DNA of 64,000 bases, taken from Pseudomonadota bacterium. GTDB taxonomy: Bacteria; Pseudomonadota; Gammaproteobacteria; Burkholderiales; Burkholderiaceae_C. The stretch covers positions 558,001 through 622,000 of the forward strand of contig JAIUPQ010000001.1 of assembly GCA_020161145.1 (NCBI GenBank), given 5' to 3'. Each line of letters begins with the position of its first letter. Position 1 is the first letter of the stretch. Shown here piece after piece: positions 48,321-56,889 of the stretch. Under the pieces are notes generated by a model. The model was not told the DNA's origin. It saw nothing but the letters and a program-made list of their open reading frames with translations, and searched no databases. The translations under genes were made by a program, and so were the position numbers.

Positions 48321-51098
48321 ATGACGGCAGAGATTCAGTTCCAACCCGGCGAGCGCATCACCCACCACGAGTACGGTCAGGGTGTCGTCCTCGACCCTGC
48401 GCGTGACGGCTATTTGCGCGCGTTCTTCGGCGTGGGCGAACGCCGGGTGCCGGTGGCGTCGCTGCGGCGCGAACTCACGCGCACCGAGCGCATCCTGCGC
48501 GCCGTGGATGGCGGCGCGGAGCGCTCGCGCAAGGCATGGCTGTCCTACGAGGCGCACGCACTGCCGGTGACGGAAAGCGCCTCGGCGCTGACCTCGGCCA
48601 AGATCGACCTGCTGCCGCATCAGGTGGTGCTGACGCACCGCATCGCCACCGCCTCGCCCCGGCGCTACCTGATCGCCGACGAGGTGGGCTTGGGCAAGAC
48701 CATCGAAACCGCGCTGATCCTGCGCGAGCTGGCCAGCCGGGGCGAATTGACCCGCGCGCTGATGGTGGTGCCTGCGGGCCTCGTGAACAACTGGCACCGC
48801 GAGCTGAACGAGGTGTTCAATCTCGACTTCGAGGTGTTCGGCTCCGAAGGCGACATCACCGACCGCAAGACCAATGCCTTCGCCAAGCACGACCGGCTGA
48901 TCGCGAGCATCGACACCCTCAAGCGCCCGGCGCGCATCAAGCGCCTGCTGGATGCGCCGCGCTGGGATCTGGTGGTGTTCGATGAAGCGCATCACCTCAC
49001 TGCCTACAAGACCGGCGGCAAGGTGCGCAAGACCGAAAACTACAAGCTGGCCGAGGCGCTCAAGGATTACTCGCGCGACCTCGTGCTGCTGTCAGCCACG
49101 CCGCACCAGGGCAATCACTTCCAGTTCTGGATGCTGGCGCAACTGCTGAACCCGACGCTGTTCCGCAGCCCCGAGGAGATGTTGGAGGAGCGGCACCGGC
49201 TCAACACGGTGATGTTCCGCCGCACCAAGGCGGACGCCTGCCAGCCGGATGGCTCCCCGCTGTTTGCGCGGCGCTGGGTTCACACCGAATCGTTCGTGAT
49301 GAACCAAGCGGAGCGGCTGTTTTACGAGAAGCTGCGCGAGTATCTGGAGGACGGCTTCGACCTCGCGCGCCGCCAAGGCAACCAAGGGCGCGCGCTGGGC
49401 TTCCTGATGGCGATCTTCCAGAAGATCGCGGCATCGAGCTTTGCCGCCGTGCGCCGCACGCTCAAGCGCCGCCTGCTGATGCTGACGCTGCACGAAGCGT
49501 TTCTGCGCGACAAGGAACTGGACATCGAAGGCCGCGAGCGCCTGACCGAGGAGGCGCGCGAGCTGATCCACGAGGAGTTCGGCCTGCCGCGCGACAGCAT
49601 CGGGCGCAGCGAGGTGGATCGCGTGCTGGCCGATCTGAAGTACCGGCTGGTCAAGAAGCTGGACGAAGAGGCGCTGGAGATGGCCTCCGACCCTTACGGA
49701 AGCGAGTATTCGGCCACGCACGCTGAAGAAGCCGCGTCGGCGGTGGTGGACCTGCATCTGCCGGAGGAGCGCCTGCGCATCGGCGACCTGCTGCGCGTGT
49801 TCCCGGCAGAGCGCGAAACCAAGATGCAAAAGCTGCTCGACGGCTTGGGCACGCTGTGGCGGCAGAACCCCAACGAGAAGATCGTGATCTTCGCCACCTA
49901 CCTCGGCACGGTGGACATGATCGCCCGCGAGATCGAGCAGACCTTCCCCGGTCAGGGTGTTGCCGTGCTACGCGGCGGTGACCACGGTGCGAAGGTGGCG
50001 GCAGAGCGGCGCTTCCGCCTGAAGGATGGCCCGCGCGTGCTGGTGTGCACGGCGGCCGGGCGCGAAGGCATCAACCTGCAGTTCGCGCGCGTCCTGTTCA
50101 ATTTCGACCTGCCGTGGAATCCGATGGACATGGAGCAGCGCATCGGGCGCATCCATCGCTACGGCCAGAGCCATACCGCGCAGGTCTACAACCTCGTGCT
50201 GTCGGACACCATCGAAGGCCGCATCTTTCTGCTGCTCGACGAGAAGCTGACCGAGATCGCGCGCACCGTCGGCAAGGTAGATGACCAAGGCAATGTGGCC
50301 GAAGACCTGCGTGCGCAGATTCTTGGGCAGTTGTCGGAACGCTTGAACTACGACCGCCTGTACCAGGAGGCGCTGTCCGACCCGGAGCTGAAACGCACGC
50401 AGGTGGAGCTGGAGGCAGCACTGTCGAACTCCCGCGAGGCGCAGCAGGTGGTGTTCGACCTGTTCCAAGACCTCGACGGATTCAGCCTCGACGACTACAA
50501 GCCCTTCTCGGACGTGTCGTCCAGCCTGGACCGACTGGAGCGCTTCCTCTCGGCGGCGGTCGCGGATCGCCAGCAGAAGCTGGTCAAGGTGGACGATGCG
50601 ACCTACGATCTTGTCACCGTCGAAGGCACGCGCAGCGCCCGCTTCACCCTGAACCGCGAAGCCGCGACCAATCAGGACGATCTGCAACTGATGGGCTTGG
50701 ATCACCCGTTGGTGCAGGACGAGTTGGACCGCTGGCGCAACGTGCCGCCGGAGGAAGTCGGCATCGCCGTGTCCGGCGACGTGGACGAGCCGGTGCTGCT
50801 GTCGTTGTGGAAGGTCGAGGCATCGGCTGGCAAGGGCGAACGCCGCGTGGTGGTGCAGCCCATCGCCGTCAAGCAAGACGGCACGCGCGTTCCGGCGGTC
50901 GAGCGCCTGTGCGAGAAATTCCTGCAAGCACCGCCCGCCACACCGCAGTTCCGGCCCGAGCAGCGGAACGACCTGTTCACCCACGCCGTTGAGCCGACCC
51001 TGCAGCGGGAACTGAAACACAAGGGGGCCGCAAATGGCGATGGCAGCTATTCGGCGGAGCTGATCGGGTACGTCGAGATCATTGGTCGGGAGGCGTGA
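48321..51098 (+). CDS. SNF2-type DEAH helicase/translocase of the defence operon
   Basis: 925 aa. A short N-terminal beta domain (HHEYGQGVVLDPARDGYLRA) precedes the two RecA-like domains: Walker A LIADEVGLGKTIETA (G123-T127), DEAH box VVFDEAHHLT (D221-H224), LLSATPHQGN, and helicase C motifs VLVCTAAGREGINLQF and EQRIGRIHRYGQ at about residue 605. SNF2 enzymes translocate along double-stranded DNA; in DISARM (DrmD) and related systems such proteins are needed for defence. The C-terminal 300 residues are helical and unassigned. Its TGA overlaps the GTG of a broken downstream ORF. Confidence 0.87.
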   Translation: MTAEIQFQPGERITHHEYGQGVVLDPARDGYLRAFFGVGERRVPVASLRRELTRTERILRAVDGGAERSRKAWLSYEAHALPVTESASALTSAKIDLLPHQVVLTHRIATASPRRYLIADEVGLGKTIETALILRELASRGELTRALMVVPAGLVNNWHRELNEVFNLDFEVFGSEGDITDRKTNAFAKHDRLIASIDTLKRPARIKRLLDAPRWDLVVFDEAHHLTAYKTGGKVRKTENYKLAEALKDYSRDLVLLSATPHQGNHFQFWMLAQLLNPTLFRSPEEMLEERHRLNTVMFRRTKADACQPDGSPLFARRWVHTESFVMNQAERLFYEKLREYLEDGFDLARRQGNQGRALGFLMAIFQKIAASSFAAVRRTLKRRLLMLTLHEAFLRDKELDIEGRERLTEEARELIHEEFGLPRDSIGRSEVDRVLADLKYRLVKKLDEEALEMASDPYGSEYSATHAEEAASAVVDLHLPEERLRIGDLLRVFPAERETKMQKLLDGLGTLWRQNPNEKIVIFATYLGTVDMIAREIEQTFPGQGVAVLRGGDHGAKVAAERRFRLKDGPRVLVCTAAGREGINLQFARVLFNFDLPWNPMDMEQRIGRIHRYGQSHTAQVYNLVLSDTIEGRIFLLLDEKLTEIARTVGKVDDQGNVAEDLRAQILGQLSERLNYDRLYQEALSDPELKRTQVELEAALSNSREAQQVVFDLFQDLDGFSLDDYKPFSDVSSSLDRLERFLSAAVADRQQKLVKVDDATYDLVTVEGTRSARFTLNREAATNQDDLQLMGLDHPLVQDELDRWRNVPPEEVGIAVSGDVDEPVLLSLWKVEASAGKGERRVVVQPIAVKQDGTRVPAVERLCEKFLQAPPATPQFRPEQRNDLFTHAVEPTLQRELKHKGAANGDGSYSAELIGYVEIIGREA

Positions 51099-51295
51099 TA
51101 CTGGACGAATACTCCATCGAACAAGGCGCAACGCAGATATTCGATGTCCGTGCACTCCCAGAGCAATGGACCGACGGGAAGGTGTCGCGCTCGCGCGATG
51201 CCCAGCCCTTGCTGCGGGCATCACCCTCACCCCCCCTCCACCGGCACCCCCGCCCCCGTCTTGACCCTGTCCATCGCCACCAGCGTCTTGAATGA
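51095..51295 (+). pseudogene. truncated 3'-most gene of the defence operon
   Basis: GTG at 51095 overlaps the helicase stop by 4 nt, exactly like true genes of this operon. The first 45 or so codons read as normal protein (ILDEYSIEQGATQIFDVRAL, PEQWTDGKVSRSRDAQPLL), after which the frame becomes a Pro/Arg/His-rich run antisense to the Lrp-type gene. This looks like the 5' remnant of a gene whose remainder was lost at the island boundary, near 51215-51230. The family of the lost gene cannot be named. Confidence 0.55.
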
Positions 51296-51694
51296 CTTGA
51301 CGTTGCCGCTTGCGAAGAACAGCTCGCGGGTCAGGGTCACGTACTGCTCCATCGAGCGCACCAGCATGATGAGCACGAAGTCGCATTCGCCAGCCACGTA
51401 GTAGCACTGCTGCACCTGGGGGCAGGCCTTGAAGGTGCGCTGCATGGCGTCCAGCAGGTCGGCGCGCTCGTTGTCCACCTGGATCTCCACCACCACGGTG
51501 AGGCCGTAGCCCAGGGCTTGGGGGTTGAGGCAGGCGCTGTAGCGCTCGATGACGCCGTGGCGGGCCAGCAGCTGGAGCCGCCGGTTGACCGCCGCCGTGG
51601 AGAGGTTGGCACGCTGGCCCAGCTCGCGCTGGGCCATGCGGCCGTCTTGCTGCAGGGCGGCCAGCAGGGTCAGGTCGTATTTGTCTGGCGTCAT
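51227..51694 (-). CDS. Lrp/AsnC-family transcription regulator
   Basis: 155 aa from ATG 51694; a GTG 39 nt upstream would add 13 residues. N-terminal HTH (YDLTLLAALQQDGRMAQREL, LSTAAVNRRLQLLARHGVIE) and C-terminal RAM/AsnC_trans_reg effector domain (VVVEIQVDNERADLLDAMQR, CYYVAGECDFVLIMLV). Such proteins form octamers that respond to amino acids. It is divergent from the carbamoylase / diaminopropionate ammonia-lyase cluster and most likely its local regulator, with the amino acid substrate as effector. Confidence 0.9.
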   Translation of the reverse strand: MTPDKYDLTLLAALQQDGRMAQRELGQRANLSTAAVNRRLQLLARHGVIERYSACLNPQALGYGLTVVVEIQVDNERADLLDAMQRTFKACPQVQQCYYVAGECDFVLIMLVRSMEQYVTLTRELFFASGNVKSFKTLVAMDRVKTGAGVPVEGG

Positions 51695-51807
51695 GGTGTG
51701 GGCTGAGATGGGTTGAATTCGAAAGACGTTCACCTACCAAGGTTGGTTTTCGAACAATTTCCGAGCCTGAGGTGAATAGCATTCCAGCATACCCACTGGA
51801 GCCCGCC
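51695..51807. promoter_or_regulatory. divergent control region of the Lrp gene and catabolic cluster
   Basis: Two TTCGAA palindromes at 51718-51723 and 51749-51754 lie 31 bp apart, close to three helical turns, with ACCAA-N2-TTGGT (51736-51747) between them. Phased repeats of this type suit a multimeric Lrp-family regulator. Assignment is inferred from position and symmetry. Confidence 0.5.
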
Positions 51808-53058
51808 ATGACCACCTCGATTGCCCTGGATACAGACCTGCTGCTGCGGCAGATTGCGGCGCTGGGCGCCATCGGGCTCGACCCCGCCACAGGCGGCCGC
51901 ACCCGCATCGCGCTGACCGATGCCGACCAGGCCGGCCGCGACCAACTGGTGGCCTGGATGCGCGAGCTGGATCTGGACGTGCGCGTGGACGGCATCGGCA
52001 ATGTGTTCGGCATCCTGCACGCGGCCACCGCGCAGGGCGATGCGCGGCCGCTGATGATGGGCTCGCACATCGACACCGTGCGCCACGCGGGCGCGCTGGA
52101 TGGCTGCTACGGCGTGCTGGCCGGGTTGGCCGTGGCCCGGGCCTACCGCCAGGCCGCTGTGCGGCCGTCGCGCGCGCTGGTGGTGGCCGCCTTCACCAAC
52201 GAAGAGGGCGCGCGCTATCAGCCCGACATGATGGGCTCGCTGGTCTATGCGGGCGGCCTGCCGCTGCAAACGGCGCTGGACACCGTGGGCACCGACGGCA
52301 CGCGGCTGGGCGACGAGCTGGCGCGCATCGGCTATGCCGGCACGCTGCCGCCCGGCGCGCTGCGGCCGGCCGAGTACCTGGAGCTGCACATCGAGCAAGG
52401 CCCCATCCTGGAGGCCGAGGGCGTGCAGATTGGTGCGGTGGAGAACCTGCAAGGCATCTCGTGGCAGCGGGTCACCGTGCGCGGCAGCGCCAACCACGCC
52501 GGCACCACGCCCACCCGGCTGCGCCACGACGCGGGCTATGTGGCGGCGGCGACCATGGCCTTTGCGCGCGAGCAACTGGCCGCTGCCGCGCCCGGCACCA
52601 CGCTGGCCACCATCGGCTCGCTGCGCCTGGAGCCCGACGTCATCAACGTCATCCCGGCCACCGCCACCTTCACCGTGGACTTGCGCGACCCCGACGCGCA
52701 GCGGCTGCGGGCCGCCGAGCGGCGGCTGGCCGAGTTTCTGGCGGCCATCGCCGCGCGCGAAGGCGTGACCATAGAAGTCACCCGCCTGGCCCGCACCGAG
52801 CCGGTGGTGTTCGACGCCGGCCTGGTGCGCGCCATCGAGGCCAGCGCCCACCGGCTGGGGCTGAGCTGCCAACGCATGACCTCGGGCGCCGGCCACGACG
52901 CCCAGATGCTGGCCACCCTGGCGCCCACGGCCATGATCTTCGTGCCCAGTCGCGGCGGCATCAGCCACAACCCGCGCGAGCACACCGACGACGCGCAACT
53001 GATACAGGGCGCGCACGTGCTGCTGGACGTGGTCCGCCATCGCCTGGCTGCCGCCTGA
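51808..53058 (+). CDS. M20-family Zn amidohydrolase (N-carbamoyl-amino-acid hydrolase / allantoate amidohydrolase type)
   Basis: 416 aa. Metal ligands of the family are present: GSHIDTV (H87), GALDGCYG, TNEEGARY, LELHIEQG and GISHNPREHT. The lid/dimerisation domain has RGSANHAGTTPTRLRHDAGY. The enzyme hydrolyses N-carbamoyl amino acids or similar ureides to the amine, CO2 and ammonia. ATG 51808 has GGAG upstream and gives the usual length. First gene of the cluster with diaminopropionate ammonia-lyase and a second M20 enzyme; substrate not predictable from sequence. Confidence 0.86.
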   Translation: MTTSIALDTDLLLRQIAALGAIGLDPATGGRTRIALTDADQAGRDQLVAWMRELDLDVRVDGIGNVFGILHAATAQGDARPLMMGSHIDTVRHAGALDGCYGVLAGLAVARAYRQAAVRPSRALVVAAFTNEEGARYQPDMMGSLVYAGGLPLQTALDTVGTDGTRLGDELARIGYAGTLPPGALRPAEYLELHIEQGPILEAEGVQIGAVENLQGISWQRVTVRGSANHAGTTPTRLRHDAGYVAAATMAFAREQLAAAAPGTTLATIGSLRLEPDVINVIPATATFTVDLRDPDAQRLRAAERRLAEFLAAIAAREGVTIEVTRLARTEPVVFDAGLVRAIEASAHRLGLSCQRMTSGAGHDAQMLATLAPTAMIFVPSRGGISHNPREHTDDAQLIQGAHVLLDVVRHRLAAA

Positions 53059-53083
53059 ACCCCAACCCCACCTGGAGACCCTC

Positions 53084-54289
53084 ATGCTGATGACCAACCC
53101 CCGTGCCGTGCGCACGGCCTACCCCGACGACCTCAAGGCACTGCTGAACCTGGCGCAGGCCCAGCAGAGCCGCCGCTGGCTGGCCGGCTGGGACGGCCTC
53201 ACGCCCGGCGCCACACCGCTGCGCGACCTGCCCGGCCTGGCGCGGCAGTTGGGCGTGGCCCGGCTGGCCGTCAAGGACGAGTCGGTGCGCTCGCCGCTGG
53301 GCAGCTTCAAGGCGCTGGGTGCCCCCATTGCGCTGGTGCGGCAGCTGCTGCGGCTGCACCCGGGGTTCGACCCGGCCCGGCTGCTGGCCGGGGCTTACGG
53401 CGAGGCCTTGCAGGGCTACACCGCCATCAGCGCCACCGACGGCAACCACGGCCGCGGCCTGGCGGCGGCCTGCCGCAGCGTGGGCTGCCGCTGCGTCATC
53501 GTGCTGCACGCCCAGGTCAGCGCCGAGCGCGAGGCGGCCATTGCCGCCTACGGGGCGCAGATCGTGCGCATTGCGGGCGACTACGACGCCTCGGTGGAAG
53601 AGGCCGCGCGGCTGGCCCGCGCCAACGGCTGGCAGGTGATCTCCGACACCTCGTATGCCGGCTACGAAGACATCCCGCGCGACGTGATGCAGGGCTACGC
53701 CATCCTGGCGCTGGAGGTGGCCGAGCAGACCGCCGGCCAGCCGCCGTTCACCCACGTCATCGTCCAGGGCGGCGTGGGCGGCCTGGCTGCCGGGCTGTTC
53801 AGCGCCTTGTGGGAGCAGCAGGGCGCGGCCCGGCCGCATCTGCTGGTGGTGGAACCCCGGCAGGCGGATTGCCTGCTGCAAAGCGCCATCCAGGGCCGCC
53901 CGGCGCGGGCCACGGGGTCGGTGGACTCGGTGATGGCGGGCCTGGCCTGCGGCGAGACCTCACCGCTGGCCTGGCGGTTCCTGCAGCCCAGCGTCGATGC
54001 CTTCATGACGATTGAAGACGCGCAGGCGGTGCAGGCCATGCAAACGCTGGCGGCGGGCGGGGCGGGGGACATTCCCATCGTGGCCGGCGAGTCCGGCGCG
54101 GCGGGGCTGGCGGCGCTGCAGGCGCTGCACGCCGACCCGGCCGCCGCACAGGCCACGCACCTGGACGGCCATGCCCGCGTGCTGCTCATCAACACCGAAG
54201 GTGCCACCGCCCCGGCGGTCTACCGCGAGCTGGTGGGCGAGTCGGCGCAGGCCGTGCGCCAGCGTCAGGCTGCGTGGTCATCTCAATAG
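53084..54289 (+). CDS. dpaL: diaminopropionate ammonia-lyase
   Basis: 401 aa, PLP fold type II. PLP-binding lysine K76 in SPLGSFKALGAP; the Gly-rich phosphate loop GGVGGLAAGLFSALW; ATDGNHGRGLAAACR and AGESGAAGLAALQA as in E. coli YgeX. It converts 2,3-diaminopropionate (and to a lesser degree serine) to pyruvate and ammonia. GGAGAC precedes the ATG. In E. coli ygeX lies beside the M20 gene ygeY and hyuA, and the same kind of neighbours occur here. Confidence 0.87.
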   Translation: MLMTNPRAVRTAYPDDLKALLNLAQAQQSRRWLAGWDGLTPGATPLRDLPGLARQLGVARLAVKDESVRSPLGSFKALGAPIALVRQLLRLHPGFDPARLLAGAYGEALQGYTAISATDGNHGRGLAAACRSVGCRCVIVLHAQVSAEREAAIAAYGAQIVRIAGDYDASVEEAARLARANGWQVISDTSYAGYEDIPRDVMQGYAILALEVAEQTAGQPPFTHVIVQGGVGGLAAGLFSALWEQQGAARPHLLVVEPRQADCLLQSAIQGRPARATGSVDSVMAGLACGETSPLAWRFLQPSVDAFMTIEDAQAVQAMQTLAAGGAGDIPIVAGESGAAGLAALQALHADPAAAQATHLDGHARVLLINTEGATAPAVYRELVGESAQAVRQRQAAWSSQ

Positions 54290-54301
54290 CCGGAGCCCAC
54301 C

Positions 54302-55471
54302 ATGGACGAACACCACTTCGAGCCCGACTGGGTGCGCTGGCGACACGACTTCCACCGCTTCCCCGAGACCGGCTTCAACGAGCACCGCACGGCCGACCGC
54401 GTGGCCGCCATCCTGCAGGCCATGGGCCTGGAGGTGCACCGGGGCATAGGCGGCACCGGCATCGTGGCCAGCCTGACGGTGGGCACGGGTGGCCGCACCA
54501 TCGGCCTGCGCGCCGACATGGACGCGCTGGCCATGGCCGAGGGCGCCGAGGGCCGACCCCACCGCTCGCAGCTGGCCGGCTGCATGCACGGCTGCGGCCA
54601 CGACGGGCACATGGCCATGGTGCTGGCGGCGGCGCAACTGCTGTGCACGCGGCGCGACTTCGACGGCACCGTGCGCTTCATCTTCCAGCCCGCCGAGGAG
54701 CATGGCCGTGGCGCCGCCGCCATGCTGGCCGACGGGCTGCTGACGCGCTTTCCCATGGACGAGATCTACGGCGCCCACAACATCCCGGGCATGCCGGCCG
54801 GCCACATCGCCACCCGCGCCGGCGGCCTCATGGCCAGCGAGGACAACTTCGCCATCCACCTCACCGGGCGCGGCGGCCATGCGGCGCGGCCACACATGGC
54901 CATCGACCCGCTGGTCATCGGCGCCGAAATCGTGCTGGCGCTGCAAACCCTGGTGGCGCGCACCATCGACCCCCAGCAGCCGGCGGTGGTGTCGTGCACC
55001 ACCTTCGTCACCGACGGCATCCGCAACGCCATCCCCACGCACGTTGTCATCGAGGGCGACACGCGCAGCTACGCGCCGCAGGTGCAGGCCTTGCTGGAGG
55101 CGCGCATGCGCGCGCTGTGCGAGGGGATTGCCCAGGCGCATGGGGCGCAATGCCAGGTCGAGTACACCCATGCGTTCGCGCCCACCGTGAACTGGCCCGC
55201 CTGCGCCGAGGCCGCCGTCCAGGCGGCCCGCGCCGTCGTGGGCCCCGAGCGGGTGGATGCGGACACGCCGCCGATGATGATTTCGGAAGACTTCGGCTGC
55301 TTCCTGCAGGCCATCCCCGGGGCCTTCGTGTTCATCGGCAATGGCGACGGCAATGAGGCGGGCGCGACGCCGCTGCACAACGCGCAATACGACTTCAACG
55401 ACCGCATCCTGCCCATCGGCGCGCGCTACTTTGCCGAGCTGGTGCGCCAGCGGCTGAGGCGTCAGGAATAG
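54302..55471 (+). CDS. M20-family amidohydrolase (hippurate hydrolase type)
   Basis: 389 aa. Motifs: GLRADMDALAMAE, MHGCGHDGHMAMVLAAAQL, FQPAEEHGRGAAAML, GRGGHAARPH, and MISEDFGCFLQAIPG. These are the metal ligands and lid elements of M20D amidohydrolases that remove N-acyl groups from amino acids. Probably acts in the same pathway as the upstream ammonia-lyase, cleaving an acylated or carbamoylated precursor. It follows dpaL by 12 nt. Confidence 0.88.
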   Translation: MDEHHFEPDWVRWRHDFHRFPETGFNEHRTADRVAAILQAMGLEVHRGIGGTGIVASLTVGTGGRTIGLRADMDALAMAEGAEGRPHRSQLAGCMHGCGHDGHMAMVLAAAQLLCTRRDFDGTVRFIFQPAEEHGRGAAAMLADGLLTRFPMDEIYGAHNIPGMPAGHIATRAGGLMASEDNFAIHLTGRGGHAARPHMAIDPLVIGAEIVLALQTLVARTIDPQQPAVVSCTTFVTDGIRNAIPTHVVIEGDTRSYAPQVQALLEARMRALCEGIAQAHGAQCQVEYTHAFAPTVNWPACAEAAVQAARAVVGPERVDADTPPMMISEDFGCFLQAIPGAFVFIGNGDGNEAGATPLHNAQYDFNDRILPIGARYFAELVRQRLRRQE

Positions 55472-55498
55472 GATGGCGCGTCAACCCCAGGAGCCGCC

Positions 55499-56086
55499 AT
55501 GACCGGATGCCACCGCCGTCACCTGATCCTGTTGCTGGGCGCCGTGCCGCTGCTGGGCCGCGCGCAGGCGCCGGCCGCCTCGCCCGAGGCCTTGCGCGCG
55601 GCGCTCAAAGCCGGTGGGCTCACCGTCTTCATCCGCCACGCCGCCACCACCTGGAGCGGCTACGACCAGCTTGAATGGCCGCGCGAGCGCCAGCGCCTGC
55701 TGACGCCGCAGGGTGAGGCCCAGGCGCGGCAGATCGGCGCGGCCTTCACGCGGCTGGAGCTGCCCGTGGGCGAGGTGCTGGCCAGCCCTTTTCACCGCTG
55801 CCTGGACACGGCGCGCATCGCCTTCGGCCGCGTCACGGCCGAGCCCCGGTTGCTGGGCCTGGAGTCGGACGACCGCGACGCCGAGGCGCGCCGCGCCTAC
55901 ATCCAGGCCCTGGCGGCCGAGGTGGCGCCCGGTGGCAAGAACCGCATCGTCGTCAGCCACCAGTCCAACGTCGCCGCCGCCACCGGCTATCGGCCGGGCG
56001 ACGGCGGTGCGGCCATCACCCAGGCCGTGGGCGGCAAACCCCAGGTGCTGGCCCGGCTGACGCCCGAAGCGTGGGCCACGTTGTAA
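55499..56086 (+). CDS. histidine phosphatase family protein, exported
   Basis: 195 aa. A signal-peptide-like start (HLILLLGAVPLLGRAQA), then the catalytic His in VFIRHAATTW, where the usual RHG is RHA, followed by EVLASPFHRCLDTARIAFG and the second catalytic His in IVVSHQSNVAAATG. This is the branch-2-like small periplasmic phosphatase group; substrate unknown. GGAG precedes the ATG. It may be a separate unit from the M20 gene 27 nt upstream. Confidence 0.8.
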   Translation: MTGCHRRHLILLLGAVPLLGRAQAPAASPEALRAALKAGGLTVFIRHAATTWSGYDQLEWPRERQRLLTPQGEAQARQIGAAFTRLELPVGEVLASPFHRCLDTARIAFGRVTAEPRLLGLESDDRDAEARRAYIQALAAEVAPGGKNRIVVSHQSNVAAATGYRPGDGGAAITQAVGGKPQVLARLTPEAWATL

Positions 56087-56130
56087 GCCGCTGCGCCCGG
56101 GCGGCGTTGTGACAGGCCATCCTGTTTTTC

Positions 56131-56889
56131 ATGCAGACCACTTCCATGCGCATCCTCTCCAGTCTCATCGTGGGCTTTTGCCTGCTCATCGGCCTGGCCC
56201 TGGCCGGCTACTTCGTCGGCAAAGGCGGCACCCGGTTCAAGGGCGACCTGCGCACCGTCACCGTCAAAGGCCTGGCCGAGCGCGAGGTCAAGGCCGACCA
56301 GGTGGTGTGGCGGCTGGCCTTTCGCCACGCCAGCAACGACATGCGCGAGGCCCAGGCCCGCGTGGCCACCGACCGCGACGCGGCGCTGGCCTTTCTCAAA
56401 CGGCAAGGCATTGCCGACGGCGACGTCACGCGCGAGACCACGCGCACGCTGGACAAGCAGGCACGCGAGTACGGCGGCGGCCCGGGCGAGAACCCGCTGC
56501 GCTACATCGCCACCGGCGCGGTGGTGGTCAAGAGCGCCGACGTGGCCAAGGTGCAGGCCGCCATCGCCCAGGTGGACGCGCTGCTGCAGGCCGGCATCGT
56601 GCTCGACGCGCAGCAAGAGGGCGGGGCGGCCAACCCGCGCTATGTGCTGTCGCGCTTCAACGACTTGCGCCCGGCCCTGCTGGCCGACGCCACCAGGAAT
56701 GCCCGCACCACGGCCGAGCAGTTTGCGGCCGACGGCGGCGCCCGCATCGGCGCCATCCGCTCGGCCAACCAGGGCGTGATCCAGATCTTCGGACCCGATG
56801 GCAGCGACGAGTCCTCGCCCTACAGCCCCACCAGCTCGCCCGTCAAGCGCGTGCGCGTGGTCAGCACGCTGGAGTTCGATCTCCAGTGA
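56131..56889 (+). CDS. SIMPL-domain (DUF541) membrane-anchored protein
   Basis: 252 aa. One N-terminal hydrophobic anchor (about 7-27, ILSSLIVGFCLLIGLALAGY), then the SIMPL domain: RTVTVKGLAEREVKADQVVW, TRETTRTLDKQ, and a conserved end [12 protein letters not shown]. Likely periplasmic; the family is linked to envelope or stress functions without a defined activity. ATG 56146 would also be possible. Its last 29 nt overlap the convergent glycerophosphodiesterase gene. Confidence 0.78.
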   Translation: MQTTSMRILSSLIVGFCLLIGLALAGYFVGKGGTRFKGDLRTVTVKGLAEREVKADQVVWRLAFRHASNDMREAQARVATDRDAALAFLKRQGIADGDVTRETTRTLDKQAREYGGGPGENPLRYIATGAVVVKSADVAKVQAAIAQVDALLQAGIVLDAQQEGGAANPRYVLSRFNDLRPALLADATRNARTTAEQFAADGGARIGAIRSANQGVIQIFGPDGSDESSPYSPTSSPVKRVRVVSTLEFDLQ

